From the NCBI GenBank assembly GCA_039090855.1, contig CM077011.1, positions 34,677,501 to 34,741,500 of the forward strand: a stretch of 64,000 nt of DNA, written 5' to 3'. The notes beneath the pieces were generated by a model. The model had not been told where the DNA came from. It searched no databases and saw nothing but the letters and a program-made list of their open reading frames with translations. Source of the DNA: Macrothele yani (taxonomy: Eukaryota; Arthropoda; Arachnida; Araneae; Macrothelidae). Shown one piece after another: positions 31,691 through 42,628 of the stretch. The translations under genes were made by a program, and so were the position numbers. Position 1 is the first letter of the stretch. The number at the start of each line of letters is the position of its first letter.

Positions 31691-32084
31691 CTACATCAGG
31701 CGCTCAGTTCAGTGTCACACTTGATGTGTGCATGGTGTTCTATGATCAGTCCTAAAGTAAGTAAGTACTTTATTGCATACTTACCCTTAACAGAATGTCT
31801 CTCCCGCAGAAAAAAAGAAAAGAAAAGAAAATGTAAGAGCCTCACTGGAACGGGTGAGCGATTAATGGGTCGCGACTATATGTCTCAGACAAGAAAGAAT
31901 GAAAAGTATGCGCAACGCGAATCTTATTCCAACAACATTTACAAACATTGTTGTGACTGAAGATGAGAGTGAAAGAGTGCGCTATCCACTTGAATTTTTG
32001 CACACGATCGACATGAGTGGACTTCTGCCTCACATTTTACGATTGAAGAAGGGTGCAGTCGTGATGCTTATCACGCCCCTGGCT
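31691..32084. other. No recognisable gene
   Basis: A short frame at 31667-31960 (+) has no motif. Nothing else recognised. Confidence 0.4.
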
Positions 32085-32316
32085 GCCCCAGTGGCTCAGT
32101 GGTTCTAAGCGCTGGCTTATGATTATTCGTTCGTGAAGGGTCCAGGTTCGAATCCCGTGAAGCATGGATGCTGTGTCTGTCTTACGGCACTGGCTCTCTC
32201 CCTTCTCTGGAACAAGTGACCCTAGATTAGGGACGGGCACCTGCTTAAAGCCCATTGAGTTGATCACGGTGGTCGTTAAACCTTCAGTCCAAAAAAAAAA
32301 AAAAAAAAAAAAAAAA
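32085..32316 (+). mobile_element. tRNA-derived SINE, family A
   Basis: The head GTGGCTCAGTGGTTCTAAGC (A box) and CCAGGTTCGAATCCC (B box) are followed by the family body and a 26-base A-tail (32291-32316). Confidence 0.88.
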
Positions 32317-33135
32317 GAATCTGAACTGTTGTCTTTACTGAAGTTTTTGAATGAATTTGTCAATCAAATTAAGTTTACATTTGTTGTTTCATATGAGTTT
32401 ATTCTTTTCAAGAAAAACAAAACAAAACAAACTAATTGTCGATTCCGGCGGGTTTCGTCTAGTATTTTTGATTCTTCTTCAGCTGAAGAAAGTATAAAGT
32501 TGAGCTGTCGTCTTCCGCAAGAGCCTCATACTCCAAATGAATAAGTTTTGCGAAGATCACTTTACAATGGCTCACTTGTTTCTCACCAAAGATTTTGTAT
32601 TTCTTTAACTGATTAAATCTAATATGAAACAAATCAATTTAGAACACTTCACAACTTAAACAAGAAGGATGACACTAAGTTCTATGGCTTAATGAACACG
32701 TCTTTGTGACAAAAATCTCAAGGCTGCTGTGGTGGTTTTATTTTTTTTTTAATAGGAATCCCACTCCCATCGAAAAAATTCGATTCTAATCCACCTAGCT
32801 TGTAAATTTTGGATTAGAAGACTTCCCAATTCGATAGTTAGTCACGGAAGAATAGCTGATGCTAAAATAATCTAAACTGAAAGAAAATGTTATATTACAA
32901 ATGTCTAATCGGTGCTTGAAATGTTTTCCTAAGTAACAAGTAAGTATCGAGTGTGAAAAGAAACTTTCAAAAATTACTTGTAGAAGCGAAAATATTTTGG
33001 AAAATACAAAATGTACATTTATACAACCTCGCAGAAATATCCATTTGCGTTACGTAGCGGTCGAACATGAGCATAGTACATCGCAAATATTTTATTGAAA
33101 TACTGTAGAAAAAATATTCTTGTCACAGTACGTGG
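32317..33135. other. No recognisable gene
   Basis: AT-rich, with short frames only and no motifs. Confidence 0.5.
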
Positions 33136-33305
33136 CGATATGTCAGAATCGTCAATACCGCAATCATGCATGTCTGAATTGCCACGTAACATTAATCACA
33201 TCAGAAAACTTGAAAAATTTCAAGTTTTCTGATGTGACTAATGCTACGTGAAGAACAGTAAATACAGACAATTCAGAGATGTCTGATTGCTGTATTAACG
33301 ATTTT
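33136..33305. repeat. Imperfect long palindrome (hairpin)
   Basis: The arms meet at about 33215. The inner 25 bp, ATCACATCAGAAAACTTGAA against its complement TTCAAGTTTTCTGATGTGA, are almost perfect. Outer parts also pair: GCAATCATGCATGTCTGAATT on the left with AATTCAGAGATGTCTGATTGC on the right, with an ~20-bp unmatched stretch. It is the shape of a small fold-back or MITE element. Confidence 0.75.
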
Positions 33306-34659
33306 GTATTTTACCGAAAGTTTTACATATAGCTTCGGCGACAGAATACAGAAATACATTTTCCAGTGCGATATTTAGAAACGTAGGTCTTATACAAAAC
33401 ATAAAAACTGTTTTACGTCATCTAGTGTAAAAACTGAGCATGTGCATGAATGACCTTAGTGCTATCCGATGCAAAAAGAATTTTTCAAATCCGCCTCATA
33501 GATGCACATATAACGTGTCTATGAACTTACGGACAGAGAAATTGGTCCTATAAGAATATATATTTCTTTTAAAAGGGGATGTACTAATTATCTTTTCCGT
33601 GTTTCGAACTGGATTATTAACCCTTTTTTTTTCAGACTTCTTTCAAACATTTTCTACATTGCAGCAGCTTCTCTGGGAAGTTGCGTACCTCAGACATTTA
33701 AAGCCATTATCTCTCGCAGCCCAACAAAAGTCGGCTGCTGTTAATTACGATATTTTGCAAATGTGTGAAGGGAAACAAAGCACAGAGTAAGCATAATGGA
33801 AACTAATAATGCTTTGAGATCCTTTGTCCCGCTGCGAGAATGAATAATGAGCCACCAGCTAAAGGAATTCACAGACAACTATCAGAATGAGGTTGAGGGG
33901 GAACGCACTAAGCGTTGGAATGACGACTCGCAAAACGGTTAAAAATCTTATTTGCGAGGCATTGTGTGCCGAAAGCCGCAGTAATGCTAATGACTCATTT
34001 TGATTGTAACTCTGCTAAATATAGGAATGTAGTCATTTATCCTGCGTGCAAACAACTTAAGGGATGCATAAAACCGACAGCACCCAAGGAATAATATCTT
34101 TCGTATTTCTGATTTAAACAGTAATGGTTTCGCGTTAGCTGTCGTGTAAATTATTTGCCGTATGTCCACGAAAATCAGAGTCAAGTCAGAACCAATGGTT
34201 GCTTTAAACATGAGATTATAGCATTAGCGATACCTACTTTCGGGAACATCAATGGTGTTGTGGTGATATGAACCGATTCTCAACCTGCGGAATAATTTAT
34301 ATTCTTCTGATCAATCCACTGGAAGTTCCAACATTAAATGTTTTCTTCCGTGTTGGCCAGTTGCTTCTAGCAACTTTTTAACACTAAAGTCTTTCTCTCA
34401 TTCTACATTTTTTGCAATCCTACAGATTAATTCTAAATGGAAAATATTGACACTAAATTGATATTGTGCCGATTTTCAATTTAAAGTTTTTTGTAAAATG
34501 TTTAAATAAATATAAAGTCTTGTAAGAGGCAGCAACTCTCTCCCCTGTAGGACATTTTTTCAGAAAGGTATCCAATATCGTACAATGGTGCGTGGGGTCC
34601 CTTGTAAATATTTTTTTGCAGTGCCTTTGTCTATACAAACAATCTAAAACAATACAATT
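33306..34659. other. No recognisable gene
   Basis: About 1.35 kb of AT-rich DNA. Frames at 33599-33790 (+) and 33987-34211 (-) show no recognisable motif. Confidence 0.5.
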
Positions 34660-34865
34660 TTATTTGTCCGAGCGTTTGTCTCGCTTTGAAGCTTAGTGGA
34701 AAAAGCGCCTGCCTGTTTTATTTTTACTATGGTCACCGACTTTTCGGATGCAAGGAACGTCATCAGATATCTAATCTAAAACATCTATCTAAAACAATAT
34801 AATTTCCTTTGTCTGAACGTTTGGCCCACTTTGGAGCGCTGCAGAAAGAGCGCTCTCCTTTTCAT
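34660..34865 (+). repeat. Short dispersed repeat, two adjacent copies, possibly tRNA-related
   Basis: The stretch at 34660-34740, the one at 34795-34865 and the one at 37130-37215 share TTTGTC..AACGTTTG..CCACTTTGGAGCGC and an AGTGGAAAAAGCGCCTGCCTG-type block. That block resembles a tRNA A box (GCGCAGTGGAAAGAGCGC). The sequence CGGATGCA..GATATCTAATCTAAAAC is also shared with about 37073-37138. Probably an old SINE; no B box was seen. Confidence 0.5.
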
Positions 34866-34871
34866 TTTTTA

Positions 34872-35526
34872 CGCTTTCCAACCGTAGGTTGAAGAAGCGT
34901 ATATGCTTCAGCTTTGTCCTTCCGTCCGTCCATCTGTCCGCACGATAACTGGCGTAAAAATGGGTCGATGTTGATGAAATTTTAGTATGTGGTAGGGGAC
35001 CACCCGGGGACGAACCCTATTGAAAATGGGACAAATGGGGTCAAAGGTCACGACGTAGGAGCGGGATCATTCCATTACCCTTATGAGTCATAACTTGCGT
35101 AAATATGGTTCGATTTCAATGAAAGTTTACTATGTGGTAGATTACCTAGGGACGAACCCTATTGAAAATGGGACAAATGGGGTCAAAGGTCACGACGTAG
35201 GAGCGGATTCATTCCATTACCCTTATGCGTCATAACTTGCGTAAATATGGTTCGATTGCAATGAAAGTTTACTATGAGGTAGAAGACCGCCTGGGGACGA
35301 ACCCTATTCAAAATGGGTGAAGTGGGGTCAAAGGTCAGGGCATAAAATCGGGATGCATTCCTTTGCCCTTATGCGTCATAACGTGCGTAAAAATGGTTCG
35401 ATTTCGATGAAATTTCAGTATGTAGTAGGGGACCACTGGGGACGAACCCTATTGAAAATGGACGAAATGTGGTCAAAGGTCAGGACATAGGATTGCGATC
35501 CATTCCATTGTTCTTATCCCATATTA
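34872..35526 (-). repeat. R-family repeat, copy 3
   Basis: Minus-strand copy. Its palindromic end CGCTTTCCAACCGTAGGTTG is at 34872, outside which lies TTTA (complement of TAAA). Four units follow, with GACGAACCCTATTGAAAATG recurring at about 35009, 35151, 35296 and 35451 (spacing 142-155 bp). It stops where the TTAA-flanked fold-back element starts. Confidence 0.8.
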
Positions 35527-36137
35527 TTAAGGCGGACGTCAAGTAATTTTGCTTCCTATACTTCCAATGGAAAAACTTTTGTACACATTTCCTTCACAAT
35601 TAATGTGTTCCCAAGGATCAGAATTTGAACATCGATTAAAATAACTTCATATTATAACTTGAAAAACTTAAAATTTTCTAAAACATAACCATAATTATAT
35701 TAAAAATCAATAACTTTTCCCTTGGTGATGTTGAAACCAGAGAAAAGATGGCGCGACCTGTACTTTGATGACGTCAGTGGACAAAAAAATGTTGGATTGC
35801 ATAATTAAGGTTATGGTTTAGAAAAAATTAAGTTTCCAAGTTATGAAATGAAGCTATTTTAATCGATGTTCAAATTTTCATCCTTGTGAACGCATTAACT
35901 GTCCAGAAAAAAGATGGCGCGACCTGTATTTTCATGACGTCAGTAGGCAAACAAATGTTGAATTGCATAATTATGGTTATGTTTTAGAAAATATTAAGTA
36001 TTGCAAGTTATAAAATGAAGATATTTTAATCGATGTTCAAATTTTCATCCTTGGGAACGCATTAATTGTGCAGAAAATGTGTACAAAAGTTTTTCCATTG
36101 GAAGTATAGGAAGCAAAGTTACTTGACGTCACCTTAA
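35527..36137. mobile_element. Fold-back element with TTAA ends
   Basis: The left arm from 35527 (TTAAGGCGGACGTCAAGTAA) is complementary to the right arm ending 36137 (TTACTTGACGTCACCTTAA). The arms continue to pair for about 160 bp (TATACTTCCAATGGAAAAAC against GTTTTTCCATTGGAAGTATA). The right arm is part of a ~165-bp direct duplication, each copy beginning AAAAGATGGCGCGACCTGTA (about 35751 and 35918). TTAA at both edges is the target preference of piggyBac-type elements. There is no coding sequence, so this would be a non-autonomous element. Confidence 0.8.
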
Positions 36138-36524
36138 AGTAGCAATTCTTGTATGTATGTATGTATGTATATTTTATTTTAAAAACGGCTCTAAGAATTT
36201 TGATGAAAGTCGTTAACCTACCGTTTTCTGGTACTAGAAATCGATTTAGTTTGATCTCAACTTTAGAAGAATTCATTTAGTTTGTTAAATAACCACCCCT
36301 AATTATAGCGCGTTTAGTGATGGCGTTGTTCCATTAATGTTACCAATGCTTTGAAATCTTATGACGTCACAACTCGCGTTTGAGAATGTTGGCGCGCGGT
36401 CATGCCATCTATCTCATTACGTCACGCGTTGTTTGTGGACCCTATTAAAGATTTATGACGTCATACCTTGCTAGCAGATGGTCGCGATTCCCATCTGCCT
36501 CATTACGTCACGCGTTGTGTGCGT
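36138..36524. other. Spacer with a TATG microsatellite and a ~100-bp direct repeat
   Basis: A TATG/TGTA microsatellite lies at about 36149-36170. A direct repeat follows: TCATTACGTCACGCGTTGT occurs at about 36414 and 36508, with TATGACGTCA ahead of each (36360 and 36454). No gene. Confidence 0.65.
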
Positions 36525-37056
36525 ATGTCCGTCATCACGATAACTCGCGTAACATCCGTTGGATTTCGATGAAATTTTAGTAACTGGTAGGGGATCACCT
36601 GGGAATGAACCCTATTTAAAGTGAACGAAATGGGGTCAAAGGTCAGTTCATAAGAGAGGGATCCATTCCACTGCTGTTATGCGCCATAACTAACATAAAA
36701 AAGGTTCGATTTCGATGAAATTTTAGTATGTGGTAGGGGATCACCTGGCGACAAACGTTATTGAAAATGGGCGAAATGGGGTCAAAGGTTAGGACACAGG
36801 AGCGGGATCTATTCCATATCCCTTATGCATCATAACTTACGTAAAAATGCTGCGATTGCGACAAAACTTTATCATGTTTTTTCGGATTTATACCAAGCCG
36901 GTTCTGTTGAATATCATCGAAATGGGATCAAAGGTCAGGGCACAGGACCGAGATTTATTCCACAGCCATTCTTTTCATAACTTGAGTAATGATTTCTGTA
37001 ATGTTGGAAAGTTTATTGTAATCAATGCATTGCATGATTTTACTAACTTGTTACCA
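36525..37056 (-). repeat. R-family repeat, copy 4
   Basis: Minus-strand copy: units with GGGGTCAAAGGTCAG at about 36633 and 36779, ending in CATTGCATGATTTTACTAAC (about 37027-37046), the complement of the family's other end. The palindromic end is missing or worn at about 36525. Confidence 0.75.
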
Positions 37057-37215
37057 TGATTACCGAGCTTCCGGATGCAGGGAATGCTGGGACGATACCT
37101 GGATGTCTGACGCCATCAAGATATCTAATCTAAAACAATATAATTTCCTTTGTCTGAACGTTTTAACGTTTATCCCACTTTGGTGGCGCAGTGAAAAGAG
37201 TGCTTTCCTGTTTCA

Positions 37216-38333
37216 ATTTTTGAATCCTTGCCTCAACCAATATAATCTTTTTATTTATTGTTGTAATGTTTATGGGTGCAGTGTTCATGAACATGCTTTC
37301 ACATTTGGAACACATCTGTTTCACTTTGACGAAACATTGTTTCGCGTATGCTTGTGACACTCCATATCAAGGTATGAACGAACATCCACGAAAAATGTTG
37401 TGATCAAAGACATACACAATAACCAAATTATTACACAAATTACATATCTTATTTTCCCTCATCAGTATTGACGGGCTTTCATCTAGTTTGATTATAAAAT
37501 GCTTTACAATTCATCTAACGGGTAGGCCAAGGTTGTATTTGTTGAATTTGATACGATCATCTTTAATTTAATCTTCATTTGCTAAACATGAAGTTGCAGA
37601 AATGTCATCTGAGTAATTAAAGTAATGGATACGTTGAGAATAAGCTTTATTTTTATTTTCAGCTTTGTGATAAGTAATTAAGTCATCATTGACTGTAGAA
37701 TTTGATTCATGCTCAACAAGAGTCTGGTAGCTTTCATTGTTTCCAGTTTCCAAAATTTTAAGCAGCCCTCCTCTTTAGAGATCTACTTCTTTCTGATTTT
37801 CAGCTGTCTTTTTTTCTGAGCACCACTTTCATATTTTTTTTTTCTATCTTGATCTCGTCTTGTAATCATTCTGCATTCAAAGTATGCTTTTTAATAATAT
37901 CTATTGTGTTGGCAGTGCAAAGAAACCAGGCGACTGAATCTTGATATTGTTTTTACATTTCATACTGCTCTGTTTTTTTTAAATTAAGCCTGCTAATTGT
38001 CTTGAGTTGTCAGTAATTCTCGAAATTTAAATAACAATAACAACTTTGTATTAAATATACAGAATACATAAAAATTATAATTTAAGAAAATTAAATCAAC
38101 CTTTCTATAGTTGATACAAACTTAAAACAATATTTTGATATTAAAAATTGCACTACACTAACAATTTTTTGTAATGTTGTTCACGACAGTTTCAACACTT
38201 ACACACACGAAAAAAAAAATACAAAAAAAAAAAAAATACAAACCGCGATCTGAACTTATTGGAATCCGAAACTATCCCGTGTAGTTCAAGACAACTAGCA
38301 GGCTTAATTTAGGTACATTCAGCTTGGTTCCCA
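37216..38333. other. No recognisable gene
   Basis: Very AT-rich, with T-runs near 37840 and 37975 and A-runs near 38210-38236. No motif in the short frames. Confidence 0.5.
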
Positions 38334-38402
38334 TCTATATATATAAAAGTGAAAGTTTGTATATTTGTTTGTTTGTATGTTTGTTTGTCCGCAATACACA
38401 TA

Positions 38403-39060
38403 TCTACAGTTTTCAACTTAGAACCACCAAATTTGGTATACTATCTCACGGTACTCTAACTTAGACCGTAGATGGTTTTGGGAAGGGGTCGGCGCCCGGG
38501 GGTCAAATGGCCCCCATGCAAAATTTTCGTTATTTTAGTTAAAATTTCTACAGTTTTCAATTTAGTATCACCAAATTTGGTATATTATCTCATGATACTC
38601 TGACTTAGACCGTAGACAGTTTTCGGAAGGGGTCAGAGCCGGGGAGTCAAGGTGGCCCCTCCACAAAAGTTTCGTTATTTTAGTTAAAATTTCTACAGTT
38701 TTCAATTTAGAACCACCAAATTTGGTATACTATCTCATGGTCCTCCGACTTCAACCATAGACAGTCTTGGGAAGGGGTCGGAGCCCGGGGGTCAAAGGAC
38801 TGGGGGTCAAAGGGCCCCCATACAAAATTTTCGTAAAACGTTCTACAGTTTTCAATTTATGACCACCAAATTTGGTATATTATCTCATGATACTCTGACT
38901 TAGACCGTAGACAGTTTTTGGAAGGGGTGGGAGCAGGGGGTCAGGGGCCTCCCATACAAAATTTTCGATAAAGGTTCAACAGTTTTCAATTTAGAACCAG
39001 CAAATTTGGTATAAAAACAAATTCTACAGTTTTCAATTTAAAACCACCAAATTTGGTATT
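38403..39060 (+). repeat. ~145-bp tandem units inside the Helitron-like element
   Basis: Units start at TCTACAGTTTTCAA-type sequence at 38403, 38547, 38692, 38842 and 38976, with a short last unit at 39023 (spacings 144, 145, 150, 134 and 47). Each has ACCACCAAATTTGGTATA, a GACTTAGACCGTAGACAG-type block and GGAAGGGGTCGGAGCC. Confidence 0.9.
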
Positions 39061-39084
39061 TAGTGGAAAATTACAGAAATATAT

Positions 39085-42000
39085 ATATATATATGTATAT
39101 CATCATCATAATTGTCAACCATTATCAATCCACTGCTCGACAAAGGTCTCCCCAAGTTTCCTCCATAACGGTCTGTCTTGTGCCAGTCTCCTCCATGTTA
39201 CTCCCACATACTTTCAAATTTCATCCACCCATCTTCCATGTAGTCTTCTTCTGGGTCTTTCCCTGTCCCTTGGAATCCAATCTAAAATTTAGGCTGTCCA
39301 TCGATGGTCTGTTCTTCTGGCAGTATGTCCAGCCCATTGCCATTTCAGGGATTTAACTCTGATCACGATGTCTTCCACTCTTGTCATTTTTCGGATCCAC
39401 GAGTTCCTCTTCTTATCTCTCCTGGTTACACCAAGCATGCACCTCTCCATGCTTTTTTGAGTTGTCTGCAGCCTTTGTATGTCTCTTTTAGTTAAGGTCC
39501 ACGTCTCTGCACCATACGTAAGCACTGGAAGGATGCATTGATCAAACACTTTTCTTTTAAGACATAATGGCATATTGCTCTTGAAAATTATGCTGTTTCT
39601 TCCAAAAGCTCTCCAGGCAAGTTTTTTTACGCCGATTAATTTCTTCATCAATGTGACCCTCACTTGATATCTGCTGTCCAAGATAAACGTACGTGTCTGT
39701 TATCTCCAGCTTTTCTCCATCAATCGATAAATCTTCATTTCTTGTAAAAGCATTGAACATCACTTTTGTCTTCTGAAAGTTCATTTTTAATCCCACTTCT
39801 TTACTCTTGTCAGCAAGTTCCTGGATCATACTCTGCAGCTCTGATGGTGTAGTTACAAAAAAGACTATGTCATCAGCAAAACGAAGGTGGGTTAGAAAAT
39901 CTCCATTACTCTTTATCCCTTTGTTTAACCAGTTCATTGACTGAAAAACATTTTCCAATGTGGCATTAAAGAGCTTCGGAGATATGGTGTCACCTTGTCT
40001 CACTCCTTTTCCAACTTTTATGTGTGTTGTATTTTCAAACAGCCGAATCTTTGCACTTGCATTTTCATAGATGTTATTAATAATATTAATGTACGCATCT
40101 TCAATACCGCAGGATTTCAGAGCCATTGTAACTGCTGATGGTTTCACCGAATCAAAGGCTTTTTCATAATCGATAAGAACCATGCACAATGGAAGTTCAT
40201 ATTCCCTCGCTCTTTCAATTAGTTCTCTCAGTACGTGGATATGATCTATTGTGCTGTAGCCACTCCTGAATCCAGCTTGTTCTCTCGGTTGAGCCATGTC
40301 CAGTGTCACCTTCAAGCGGTGTGAAAGAACTTTAGTGAAGATTTTATAAACCACTGATAGGAGGCTGATAGGTCTGTAGTTCCTGAGATCCTCAATGTCT
40401 CCTTTTTTATGTAGAAGGATCATTGTGGCGTTGTTCCAATCCTCAGGAATCTTCCCTTCATTAAGGCATCGAGTGAAAATTTGGGCGAGTACTGTTTCGA
40501 TTTCTCCACTTGTTTCTTGTATGATGTCTACAGTAATTCCATCTTCTCCTGGAGCTTTTCCCCGCTTCATGTTCTTGATTTGCATGTGCAACTTCTGTTG
40601 GGAGGACTGGAAGAACTGTGGTACTGGTACCTTTCATGATGTCTGGAGTACATATATCATCCCTTTCATATAATGTGGAGTAGAAATCTTTCACTCTTGT
40701 CAAAATTTCGCCTCTATTTCTTGTTACAGAACCATCGTCTTTTCTCAGTGCCATAATCTGTTTTCTTCCCTTACTGAGATGTCCCTTTGCTATCTTTAGG
40801 CTTTGGTTGTTTTCAATTGCTTTCCTTACTAGTTCACAGTTGAATTTCCTTACGTCTTCAGTGATACTTTTTCGTACTGTCTTGCATAGCTCTATATATT
40901 CCACTTTGGAAGTCACATCTTCTTTAGTTGTCCTCATCTCTCTTCTTTTTTGCATCAACATTTTGGTTTTTCCTGAGAATTTGTTCACATGCAACTTGTT
41001 CTTAGACCCAGCTAATTTTGTTGCTGTTTTCATAAGAGCTTTGGTTACTTTTCTGTTAACTTCAGAAATATCCACTTCTTCCGATGTTAGGCCTTCTAAA
41101 GCAGAGAATCTGTTCTTCAGTTTCAACTTGAAGGTATTATGTCGTTTTTTCAAGGTTGGTTATGTCAATACATTTTGTTTGTCTTATGAGCTTGCTACGT
41201 TCGAGTTGAGTGTTGAGGTGAATCTTACATCTCACCAATCTATGGTCACTACCTGTGTTGAACTTGTTTAGCACACTGCAGTCTTCTATGACGAATTTTT
41301 TGTTACACATAATAAAATCAATTTCACTTGTCGTCCCATTTGGATGTCTCCATGTCCATTTCCTGTGTGGCTTTTTCTTGAAAAAGGAGTTCAAGATGAA
41401 AAACCCTTCTGCCTCTGCAAACTCTACGAGAGTATTTCCACGCTGGTTTCTGTTGCCGTGACCGAATTTACCTACTGAAGTTTCATTCTGCTGCCCTTGC
41501 CCTATTTTTGCATTGAAATCTCCGATAATTATCTTCAATGCTGCTTACCTTTATTATTTAGATGACGGATTTCCTCATAAAATTCTTCAATTTCTTCTTC
41601 AGGATGACTTGTGGTGGGTGCATAAGTTTGAATAATCTGAGCCTGGTATCTTCCCGAGAGTTGGATAACAAGTCGTGCAGCTCTGTCAGAGGAACTTTCA
41701 ACTTCTACAACTTTATCCTTCAGTTTCTTGTTTATTATAAAACCAACACCACTAGTTCTGCCAGTATTAGTCCCACGATAGTAGAAGAGATGTCCACTTT
41801 TCAGTTCAATGAGATCTTCTCCTTTTCTCCTTACCTCACTTAGCCCGACGATGTCCCACTTGATCCTTTGTAGTTCCTCTTCCAATTCAAGAAGCCTTGA
41901 ATCAGAAGATAGGGATCGTCCATTATACGTAGCCAAGGTCAGCATCAAATGGTAGCGTAGTCCGGTCCTCCGAGGATTCTTAGCACCTTCTGCCTTCATG

Positions 42001-42285
42001 TCGCACTGGCCGCTGCCTTGGCCAGGTACATTCCAGCTACCGGAGACCGAAGGCCAAGATTTAAGTTGTGGAGTCATTTTGGAGGGGTTTGGCCATAACT
42101 CACCACGCTGGCCAAGGGGGTTGGTGAGTGTGGGATAGCATTTCCTCTAATCCCGATGGTATAGTTATGCCGCTATTGGCGGTCGTCACATCCCCTTTAG
42201 TGGGAGTTGGATGTACCACGAGAAGGCGGGGTTGACATTTGTCAAGGAGAGGCTGTGATGTTATGCATCACCTGACTTTACATCC
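39085..42285 (-). mobile_element. RTE-type LINE, near full length, dead
   Basis: A non-LTR element about 3.2 kb long on the minus strand. Its 3' end (left) is a short repeat tail, GATGATGATATAC in minus-strand reading, typical of RTE elements. It sits in an (AT)n tract of the Helitron-like element, with AT repeats on both sides. A single long ORF with endonuclease then reverse transcriptase is broken by frameshifts. Two tails (1529-2121, 56346-56745) and an inverted copy (62515-64000) belong to the same family. Confidence 0.85.
39289..42077 (-). pseudogene. RTE ORF: endonuclease and reverse transcriptase, frameshifted
   Basis: From 42077 on the minus strand the endonuclease segment has LTLATYNGRSLS, WDIVGLSEVRRKG and QTYAPTTS. 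After a shift at about 41537 come IIGDFNAKIG and TGSDHRLVRCKI. A shift near 41145 opens a linker, and another near 40590 opens the reverse transcriptase: MKRGKAPGEDGI, LRNYRPISLLSVVYKIFTKV, EQAGFRSGYSTIDHIHVLRE, VLIDYEKAFDSV, GVRQGDTISPKLF and the catalytic FADD (about 39870). A last shift near 39640 gives the tail with TYGAETWTL and RMLG-like residues. At least four frameshifts, no large deletion. Confidence 0.9.
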
Positions 42286-42312
42286 CATATATATATATAT
42301 ATATATATATAT

Positions 42313-42539
42313 TTGATTGAAGGTTTAACACCGTGAGCAACTCTTTACCACCGTGAGCAACTCAATGGGCTATAAGGAGTCTCCCGCCCCTAATTCAGGG
42401 TCACTGGTTCCAGGGAGGGGAGAGAGCCAGTGCCGTAAGAGAAAACACAACATCCATGCCTCACCGGGATTCAAACCCGGACACTTCACGGACGAATAGT
42501 CATCAGCCAGCGCTTAGACCACTGCGTCACCGGGGCGGC
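42313..42539 (-). mobile_element. tRNA-derived SINE, family A
   Basis: The minus-strand copy lies between the RTE element's AT tract and the Helitron 3' end. It has a B box (complement of GGGATTCAAACCCGG), an A box (complement of CGCTTAGACCACTGCGTCAC) and the family body, with a small internal duplication of CACCGTGAGCAACTC (about 42331 and 42350). Confidence 0.88.
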
Positions 42540-42598
42540 AAAATATATTTTTCATTAATAAAATTTCAGCCGCTGAACTTAGTGATTCCACGAACATT

Positions 42599-42618
42599 TA
42601 CCCGGGAAATACCGGGTA
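42599..42618 (+). repeat. Helitron 3' terminal hairpin
   Basis: TACCCGG, six-base loop, CCGGGTA: a perfect 7-bp stem, then CCCCTG and CTAA. This is where Helitrons terminate rolling-circle transfer. Confidence 0.8.
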
Positions 42619-42628
42619 CCCCTGCTAA

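Larger units (their letters stand above)
38334..42628 (+). mobile_element. Helitron-like non-autonomous element, split by an RTE LINE and a SINE
   Basis: The 5' end TCTATATATATAAAAGTGAA follows an A (38333). The 3' end is a hairpin (42599-42618), six bases, then CTAA (42625-42628) followed by T. TC at the start, a hairpin plus CTRR at the end, no inverted repeats and insertion between A and T are the Helitron hallmarks. Internal ~145-bp tandem units (38403-39060) are common in Helentron-type derivatives. No Rep/helicase frame exists. Own sequence is about 0.85 kb; 39085-42285 and 42313-42539 are later insertions. Confidence 0.75.

Noticed and set aside
32164..32544. A 126-codon frame with a lysine run
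   Set aside because: The lysines are the A-tail of a SINE.
34660..37215. One large element bounded by the shared GATATCTAATCTAAAAC sequences
   Set aside because: The shared pieces are in the same orientation and look like a small dispersed repeat; the region between holds unrelated R copies and the fold-back element.
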